Translations under genes and position numbers: made by a program
Assembly (NCBI GenBank): GCA_030667035.1
Contig: DAOUWQ010000024.1
Location: 1 to 9,625, forward strand
Direction of reading: 5' to 3'
DNA: 9,625 nt
Source: Candidatus Heimdallarchaeota archaeon
Lineage (GTDB): Archaea > Asgardarchaeota > Heimdallarchaeia > JABLTI01
In this document: one piece after another, positions 5,345 to 9,625 of the stretch
How the letters are laid out: every line of letters starts with the position of its first letter
Position numbering within the stretch: the stretch's first letter is position 1
The notes under the pieces: generated by a model
Seen by the model: only the letters and a program-made list of their open reading frames with translations
Told to the model about the DNA's origin: nothing
The model's database searches: none

Positions 5345-6136
5345 ATGGTTATGGCAATCTTCAAAGTTGTTGCACAGAATTTCGATATTGTTGAGGAAGC
5401 TCAAACAGGAAAGATAACTTGCAATCATCTCTTTCAGGCAAATGCTTCTGGAATCCTTATAGGACATCCTGAAACAAAAGATGATTTACAAACTGTAAAT
5501 CAGAAAGTCAAAGAGATCATAACTCTTCAGAAAATTCATCCAGAGGCTCTACCATTCAATGTAATAATGATGGGAGAGACATTCAAAGAATTTTCCGAAC
5601 ATTCTCTGCATGAAATAGCTCAATTACTAAAAGATCGTTGTGCTGAAATATTCAAAGATATACCAGATGAATTCATTAAACAAGCATTACTAATTTATGA
5701 ACCAAAGTGGGTAGTATCTTCAAAGGATATAGAGAAGCAATTACCACCCAGTCCTAAACTTATTACAAGGGTAACAAACAAAATGCGCAATTTCCTAACT
5801 GAAAGGTTAGGGGGAGAAGGATTCAAAGTATCTCTAATGTTTGGTGAAGTTTCCTCACCTGAAAGAGCGGTAGAAATTTTAGCTAATGAAAATTTGCAAG
5901 GTTTGATGCTTGGATCAGCATGTAAAACTAGTTCACAAGTTATTGAGTTTGTTAAAGCAATTCAACAAGCATATAATAAAAGAAAAATTATTCTTGCCTG
6001 TAATTTCAAATCATTTGAGCTATCTGAAAGCTATCAAGAATACCTTACTGCTTTAGCGATTGTACCAGATAATTTTACCATCTATTTTGTTCCTCCAGCA
6101 TCTGGGATTGGGCAACTGGCGCAGCTAATAAAATGA
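5345..6136 (+). CDS. Circularly permuted triosephosphate isomerase-like protein
   Basis: 263 residues, a normal length for bacterial-type TIM (about 250), but the barrel elements are in rotated order. Residues 6-12 (FKVVAQN) match TIM beta3 (VGAQN). LIGHPE (38-43) matches beta4 GHSE, with catalytic His41 and Glu43. NVIMMGE (72-78) matches beta5, LLIYEPKW (115-122) beta6 with catalytic Glu119, SLMFGEV (163-169) beta7 and GLMLGS (186-191) beta8. After helix 8 and a short linker (QAYNKRK), residues 215-224 (IILACNFKSF) match the normal TIM N-terminus with catalytic Asn220 and Lys222, and IYFVPPAS (246-253) matches beta2. Spacing between matched elements agrees with normal TIM. The family converts dihydroxyacetone phosphate and glyceraldehyde 3-phosphate. 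Loop 6, loop 7 (GGS becomes GEV) and the loop-8 GG (GS here) are divergent, so activity is uncertain. Starts at 5345 and 5351 are both possible. Symbol withheld because function is unproven. Confidence 0.8.
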   Translation: MVMAIFKVVAQNFDIVEEAQTGKITCNHLFQANASGILIGHPETKDDLQTVNQKVKEIITLQKIHPEALPFNVIMMGETFKEFSEHSLHEIAQLLKDRCAEIFKDIPDEFIKQALLIYEPKWVVSSKDIEKQLPPSPKLITRVTNKMRNFLTERLGGEGFKVSLMFGEVSSPERAVEILANENLQGLMLGSACKTSSQVIEFVKAIQQAYNKRKIILACNFKSFELSESYQEYLTALAIVPDNFTIYFVPPASGIGQLAQLIK

Positions 6137-6178
6137 AATCTAATTATTAGTTATGATGTTTGTTCACCAGTTCAGAAA

Positions 6179-7066
6179 TTAAATATCCAAACCCAAAAAA
6201 GTCCGCACAATCCAACCAATTCCAAATGAGAGAAGAGCTACTCCGACACTTATTCCGGCCATCTCAAGAAAACGACGAATAAAGGACAAATCTTTTGCAA
6301 CAGAGATATAGAAATTAAATATAAAAATAATAAAAATAACAATGCTAATCATAACGCCCAAATTTACAAAGGGATTTTCTATTAGAAAGTAAGGAGTTAT
6401 TAGAAATACTACTGTAATAGCATAAGTCAAACCAGTATAAAGACTGGATCGCAAAGCGACAGAGCGGCCTGTTTCTTGCCTTTGAGAGAGATATTCACTA
6501 GCAGCCATAGAGAAAGTTGCTGCAATACCTGTAATCAAACCCATTAAAGCAATAGTTCGACTATTTTGTATAGCAAAGGTAAAACCAGCTAAAGCACCTG
6601 TAAGTTCAACTAAAGCATCGTTCAAACCTAAAACAATAGAACCAACATAATTGAGTTTCTTTTCATCGATCAAATCGAGAAGAATTTTTTCGTGGGCTTC
6701 TTCTTCTTCAATTATCTTAACGATACCAGGATAGTGTTCTTCTAATTTGGAATAATCTATCGAAGTTTTTGCCTCAAGGCGTTCCATTAATTTAAGGGAA
6801 AAAGTCAAACCAAATATAAAGGATAAGAAAGAATAGAAAAAAATCTGCAATCGCGAAGGTTTAACATCTATTTTTGTGAGCTCTTTGAAATCGTTATAAT
6901 GACCCATCTCATCCTTGGCAATATTACTCAATATCTCTTTATTGTGGGAGTTTTTTTCCCGTTTAGCTAGATTGCAATAAATATGATAAGCAGTAATTTC
7001 TTCCCTTTGTATGCTTTTAATTTTCTTTATAACCTTTTTATCCAAAGTAATCAAAATCCATTTCAT
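6179..7066 (-). CDS. Ferritin-like/VIT1 (CCC1) family membrane iron transporter, MbfA-like
   Basis: ATG at 7066 gives 295 residues. A TTG at 7102 is open in frame but lies upstream of the RNA start predicted from the TATA box at 7109-7117, so it is rejected. Residues 10-132 are a ferritin/rubrerythrin-like di-iron domain: Glu22/Glu23, ExxH at Glu53-His56, Glu98, and ExxH at Glu122-His125. Between them, residues 74-94 are a hydrophobic helix. Residues 140-295 are the VIT1/CCC1 domain: GLNDALVELTGALAG (147-161), a second segment around 171-188, the conserved MAASEYLSQRQE (187-198), then membrane segments around 210-229, 235-256 and 268-290. The family moves Fe2+ (or Mn2+) across membranes; in MbfA-type proteins the ferritin domain senses or delivers iron for export. 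Role here: iron detoxification, inferred. It converges with the TIM-like gene, with 42 bases between the stops. Confidence 0.88.
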   Translation of the reverse strand: MKWILITLDKKVIKKIKSIQREEITAYHIYCNLAKREKNSHNKEILSNIAKDEMGHYNDFKELTKIDVKPSRLQIFFYSFLSFIFGLTFSLKLMERLEAKTSIDYSKLEEHYPGIVKIIEEEEAHEKILLDLIDEKKLNYVGSIVLGLNDALVELTGALAGFTFAIQNSRTIALMGLITGIAATFSMAASEYLSQRQETGRSVALRSSLYTGLTYAITVVFLITPYFLIENPFVNLGVMISIVIFIIFIFNFYISVAKDLSFIRRFLEMAGISVGVALLSFGIGWIVRTFLGLDI

Positions 7067-7108
7067 TCGACTGCAAATTTCTAATAGAGTGTAATAAAAC
7101 AAACAATA

Positions 7109-7117
7109 TTAAATATA
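7109..7117 (-). promoter_or_regulatory. TATA box of the ferritin-VIT1 gene
   Basis: TATATTTAA on the minus strand, centre 7113, predicts an RNA start near 7087 and a leader of about 20 bases to ATG 7066. No clear Shine-Dalgarno site is seen in that leader. Confidence 0.4.
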
Positions 7118-7212
7118 CTAAATTCTAAAACCTTTCTAAGTTTTTTGAGTGATATAACTATAAAAAGAGCCACTAAGATTTGTGAAAATTACTCCCCTTG
7201 AAAGGAGGTCAG

Positions 7213-7236
7213 TTTTCAGTAATATAGAACTGAAAG
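7213..7236. repeat. Stem-loop in the spacer between the VIT1 and PRC-like genes
   Basis: TTTCAGT (7214-7220) and ACTGAAA (7229-7235) form a perfect 7-bp stem, extended by one T-G pair, with an 8-base loop. Immediately before it, CTCC and GGAG around 7192-7208 could pair as well. It lies downstream of the PRC-like gene on the minus strand, beyond that gene's T-runs, so it may belong to a plus-strand RNA or be an operator. Confidence 0.35.
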
Positions 7237-7253
7237 ATTACAAAGATTGTTGG

Positions 7254-7266
7254 AAAAATAAAAAAA
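7254..7266 (-). terminator. T-run terminator of the PRC-like gene
   Basis: On the minus strand, T7 (7266-7260) and T5 (7258-7254) follow the TAA stop by 8 bases. This is a compact archaeal oligo-T terminator. Confidence 0.45.
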
Positions 7267-7274
7267 TTGCTTTT

Positions 7275-7628
7275 TTACCATCTACCGGTTAATGTTCGAG
7301 CCATGGCTTCATCAGTTTTCTTAACTTTAGCAAATTTTGCTGCTTTTGCTTTTAATTTTCGATTAGTTTTATATTGCTTAATTAGAAGCTCAAATTCATC
7401 TTTATCAATGCCTATTGAAACAGATTCATTGGTTACATTGTAAGGGTGATATGATTTCATTGGTAATTCAAAAGTAAGTTTTTTCAACCTAGTCTCTCGA
7501 CAAAGTATAACATAGTAAAATTCTTTTTGATCACCATACCCAGAACGTTCATCGACACGTAGTATTTTACCTAACTCCTCTCCATCTTTCGATAGAAGAA
7601 CTTTTAATTTCAAATTTGATTTTTCCAT
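7275..7628 (-). CDS. Small PRC-barrel-like protein with basic C-terminal tail, function unknown
   Basis: 117 residues from ATG at 7628. Residues about 6-78 look all-beta; LLSKDGEELGKILRVDE (11-27) resembles the opening of PRC-barrel-type domains, a small fold found in ribosome-maturation and photosystem proteins. That assignment is tentative. Residues 77-117 are helical and strongly basic (KTNRKLKAKAAKFAKVKK), ending MARTLTGRW. No Cys clusters, signal peptide or membrane segment. A basic tail on a small beta barrel suggests RNA or DNA contact, but this is inference. The start is supported by AAGGGAT (minus, 7639-7633) five bases before the ATG and by a TATA box at 7673-7665 inside a 17-bp palindrome. 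It has its own terminator, so it is probably monocistronic. Confidence 0.72.
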   Translation of the reverse strand: MEKSNLKLKVLLSKDGEELGKILRVDERSGYGDQKEFYYVILCRETRLKKLTFELPMKSYHPYNVTNESVSIGIDKDEFELLIKQYKTNRKLKAKAAKFAKVKKTDEAMARTLTGRW

Positions 7629-7658
7629 CTTAATCCCTTAATAAATATGGTCAATTTA

Positions 7659-7675
7659 GGTTAATTAATATAACC
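7659..7675 (-). promoter_or_regulatory. TATA box embedded in a 17-bp palindrome (promoter/operator of the PRC-like gene)
   Basis: Read on the minus strand, GGTTA at 7675-7671 and TAACC at 7663-7659 are perfect inverted arms around 7 bases. The TATA-like TTATATTAA (7673-7665) overlaps the palindrome. Its centre predicts an RNA start near 7643, 15 bases before the ATG. A dimeric repressor bound here would block TBP. TTTAGG (7655-7660) and CCTAAA (7679-7684) form a second, overlapping pair of arms. Confidence 0.45.
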
Positions 7676-7757
7676 AATCCTAAAAGGTTAGTAACAAATC
7701 TGAACCAGTAAATCCAGCTTGATAAGAACAAGTAATTCTATTCTAGCGTCAAACATA

Positions 7758-7775
7758 AATTAACATTTGTTAATT
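7758..7775. repeat. 18-bp perfect palindrome between the GDCCVxC and PRC-like genes
   Basis: AATTAAC (7758-7764) and GTTAATT (7769-7775) are perfect inverted arms around ATTT. It lies 66 bases after the GDCCVxC stop and about 85 bases upstream of the TATA box of the PRC-like gene. No T-run follows directly on the minus strand, so an operator-like site is as likely as a terminator. Confidence 0.4.
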
Positions 7776-7840
7776 CATCGGACTAATAGGAAATTGAATG
7801 TACAACTCGCGACCAAAGATGATTTGATGATTCATCTTCA

Positions 7841-8038
7841 TTATTTTCCTTGTAAAGGAGGACATTTCTCTGTTCCATAGGAACAATAGACACAACAATC
7901 ACCAGTTTTAGGGGAGAGGATAAAACCACAATTTGTACATTTGTATTTGAGCTGACAATAATTTGTTGGCATGGTTTCCTCTTTCTTGAAACCACACTCC
8001 GGACAAGTAATAGATGATTGAAGAGTTATTTCATTCAT
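7841..8038 (-). CDS. GDCCVxC-motif Cys-rich protein, putative metal-handling protein
   Basis: ATG at 8038 gives 65 residues. A TTG at 8053 is open in frame, but the TATA-like element at 8067-8058 would start RNA at about the ATG. There are nine cysteines: CPEC at 12-15, Cys28, CTNC at 34-37, then GDCCVYCSYG at 46-55 (Cys48, 49, 52) and Cys59 in KCPPLQ. The first four paired Cys suggest a zinc ribbon; the GDCCVxC motif defines a family widespread in bacteria, in which some members are said to carry selenocysteine and which is usually described as a putative heavy-metal chaperone. That role is not proven. Here all positions are Cys. No signal peptide, so cytoplasmic. Its presence in an archaeon-like context may reflect transfer from bacteria, although base composition does not differ visibly. 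A second reading frame over it (7783-7995) is a shadow. Confidence 0.85.
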   Translation of the reverse strand: MNEITLQSSITCPECGFKKEETMPTNYCQLKYKCTNCGFILSPKTGDCCVYCSYGTEKCPPLQGK

Positions 8039-8057
8039 AATATAGAATATCAACTAG

Positions 8058-8067
8058 ATAAAATAAA
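8058..8067 (-). promoter_or_regulatory. TATA-like element of the GDCCVxC gene, probably leaderless
   Basis: TTTATTTTAT on the minus strand, centre about 8063, predicts an RNA start at about 8037, essentially on ATG 8038. Only a weak GTTGAT precedes the ATG, which fits leaderless initiation. Confidence 0.35.
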
Positions 8068-8233
8068 TCTTTCAACTTACAAAGTAACAAAAAACAAACA
8101 CATACTTAATAATTCTAAGATTACTACTCGATCCAATTGAAATCATTGGTGAGGTCAGAGAAATTTAAAAAAAATGATTCTTTTACTTGAAATGAAGAAA
8201 GTGAAAATAAAGCATTTTATGATTAGCATTGTT

Positions 8234-8242
8234 TTTATAATA
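8234..8242 (+). promoter_or_regulatory. TATA box of the FAD-dependent oxidoreductase gene
   Basis: TTTATAATA, centre 8238, predicts an RNA start near 8264 and a leader of about 22 bases. That leader carries AGGTTAT (8275-8281) shortly before ATG 8287. The rest of the 8039-8286 spacer holds only the opposing TATA element of the GDCCVxC gene and no supported gene. Confidence 0.45.
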
Positions 8243-8286
8243 CTTCAACTTTCTACTTTACTATTGATTGCTAAAGGTTATCTTTT

Positions 8287-9625
8287 ATGAGTGGAAAAAA
8301 AGTAGTCGTTATTGGTGCTGGAATTGCTGGTTTGTCTGCTGGATGTTATCTACAGATGAATGGTTATAAAAGTGAAATCTACGAATTACATGATATTTCA
8401 GGTGGATTATGTACTAGCTGGGAGAGACAAGGTTACACATTTGATGGTTGTATTCATTGGCTTGTAGGATCAAGTCCTGCTAATTCATTCTATGACATTT
8501 GGACCGAATTGGGAGCTATAGGCAAAGAAACGGAAATTATTGATTCAGAAATTTATACAACAATAGAAGCAAAAGATGGAAAACATTTCACGATTTTTAC
8601 TAATGTAGATAAACTTGAAGCAGAGATGCTACGATTAGCTTCTAAAGATGAAGAAATTATCAAAGAATTCACAGATGCAATACGATTTTTCGTGACATTT
8701 CAGTGTTCAAATGATAATCCACCTCCACTAGAAGTTCAAAGAACCTTTGGAGAAAAAATCCCTCCTTTCATCAAAAAATGGACTACACTATCAATTAATG
8801 ATTTTGCTAATAAGATAACTGACGCACAGCTGAAACAATTCTTTCTAAGAATATTTGGAGGGTTTATTGGTAATACCTCGTCGATTTTTATGTTATTAGC
8901 GACGTTGGGTTATATGCACGCAAAAACTGCCGGATATCCAATAGGTGGTTCACTGCCATTTGCTAAAAGAATTGAACAAAGATATCTTGATTTAGGTGGG
9001 AAGATTCATTTCAAAGCTCGTGTCAAGGAAATAATAGTGGACAACGATAAAGTAACTGGCATTCAGCTTAGTAGTGGAGATAAAATTCCAGCAGATATTG
9101 TCATCTCTGCAGCAGATGGTTACGATACTATTTTCAACATGCTAAAAGGAAAATATGTCGATGAAAAAATTAATGGTTACTATAACAATCTAACACCTTT
9201 CCCACCAATTTGTCAAGTATCTTTAGGAGTGGCAGATGAATTTATCGGTGTTCCGCACTCAATTCAATTTGTTTTAGATGAACCTGATAAAGTTGACCCG
9301 AAAACGTTTCTGAAAGAAATGGGTGTTAGGACCTATAATTTTGACCCAACGCTGGCTCCGAAAGGCAAAACAACAATGGTAACTTTCTTTGTTTCGGAAG
9401 ATTACGAGTATTGGACAAATATGCGCGAGAATAATCGTAAAATGTACAATGAAACAAAAGATCGGTTAGGAAAGGAGATAATAAAACAATTAGAAAAGCG
9501 GTTCCCAGATATAACATCAAAAGTAGAAGTCGTTGACGTTTCTACGCCTGCAACCTTTATTCGATATACAAATAATTGGAAAGGCAGCTATGAAGGTTGG
9601 TTACCAAGTATTCAACTTTCAGGAA
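8287..9625 (+). CDS. FAD-dependent oxidoreductase, phytoene desaturase/carotenoid isomerase-like, C-terminus cut off
   Basis: 446 codons are open from ATG 8287 to the right edge with no stop; most family members are about 490-540 residues, so roughly 50-100 residues are missing. Residues 5-19 (KVVVIGAGIAGLSAG) are the Rossmann FAD-binding loop, Glu33 (IYELHD) should bind the ribose, and ISGGLCTSW (37-45) with GYTFDGCIHWL (49-59) are the next conserved elements of the amine-oxidase/CrtI group. Residues 218-222 (PIGGS) start the typical GGS helix, followed by GGKIHFKARVKEI and VISAADG (272-278). The C-terminal FAD motif would lie beyond the window. The group includes phytoene desaturases and CrtISO isomerases; in archaea such proteins act on isoprenoids or have unknown substrates, so the substrate is not assigned. 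An in-frame stop at 8272-8274 excludes a longer N-terminus, and AGGTTAT at 8275-8281 supports the start. Confidence 0.85.
   Translation, partial: MSGKKVVVIGAGIAGLSAGCYLQMNGYKSEIYELHDISGGLCTSWERQGYTFDGCIHWLVGSSPANSFYDIWTELGAIGKETEIIDSEIYTTIEAKDGKHFTIFTNVDKLEAEMLRLASKDEEIIKEFTDAIRFFVTFQCSNDNPPPLEVQRTFGEKIPPFIKKWTTLSINDFANKITDAQLKQFFLRIFGGFIGNTSSIFMLLATLGYMHAKTAGYPIGGSLPFAKRIEQRYLDLGGKIHFKARVKEIIVDNDKVTGIQLSSGDKIPADIVISAADGYDTIFNMLKGKYVDEKINGYYNNLTPFPPICQVSLGVADEFIGVPHSIQFVLDEPDKVDPKTFLKEMGVRTYNFDPTLAPKGKTTMVTFFVSEDYEYWTNMRENNRKMYNETKDRLGKEIIKQLEKRFPDITSKVEVVDVSTPATFIRYTNNWKGSYEGWLPSIQLSG

Noticed and set aside
5345..6136. The idea that the TIM-like gene is a truncated or fused normal TIM
   Set aside because: All eight strand signatures are present once each in one frame of normal length, so neither truncation nor fusion explains the order. 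Permutation does.
7783..7995. A 70-codon minus-strand frame overlapping the GDCCVxC gene
   Set aside because: It lacks any recognisable motif. The other frame over the same bases encodes a clear nine-Cys family protein.
8174..8290. A 38-residue single-membrane-helix frame overlapping the oxidoreductase start by ATGA
   Set aside because: The overlap suggests translational coupling, but no Shine-Dalgarno site lies at a usable distance and the oxidoreductase TATA box (8234-8242) sits inside the frame.
9326..9520. A 64-codon minus-strand frame near the right edge
   Set aside because: It is an antisense shadow of the oxidoreductase gene, with no initiation signal.

Overview
The window looks like a piece of an archaeal chromosome, most plausibly an Asgard (Heimdallarchaeia-like) lineage. 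This is inference. What is visible: the DNA is strongly AT-rich in genes and spacers, the standard code with all three stops fits every gene, and most genes have a TATA-like box whose centre lies about 26 bases before a plausible short leader, or almost on the start codon itself. Several Shine-Dalgarno sites resemble AGGTGAT, and initiation at GTG and TTG appears. No tRNA, rRNA, CRISPR array, IS element or phage gene was seen.

Layout, left to right. (1) A large protein with several winged-helix-like modules runs off the left edge on the minus strand. (2) A small gene, too short for routine calling, encodes a 46-residue peptide with a signal sequence and an acidic Pro/Asp/Gly tail on the plus strand. 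It has a clear TATA box, a leader with an inverted repeat, a strong Shine-Dalgarno site and a hairpin plus T-tract terminator. (3) On the minus strand come an S41-type serine peptidase and, upstream of it, a 52-residue CxxC-x17-CxxC zinc-ribbon protein. (4) On the plus strand come a GNAT acetyltransferase and a protein that reads as a circularly permuted triosephosphate isomerase. (5) On the minus strand come a ferritin-like/VIT1 iron transporter, a small basic PRC-barrel-like protein and a GDCCVxC Cys-rich protein. (6) An FAD-dependent phytoene-desaturase-like oxidoreductase runs off the right edge on the plus strand.

The genes appear to be mostly single transcription units with their own promoters rather than an operon. 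There is a loose metal theme on the minus strand: zinc ribbon, ferritin-VIT1 and GDCCVxC.

The most striking item is the TIM-like protein at 5345-6136. Its barrel elements occur in the order beta3-4-5-6-7-8-1-2, and all the textbook catalytic residues are present (Asn and Lys near the C-terminus, His near the N-terminus, Glu in the middle). The phosphate-gripping loops have diverged. The secreted peptide gene with its structured leader is the second most interesting item.
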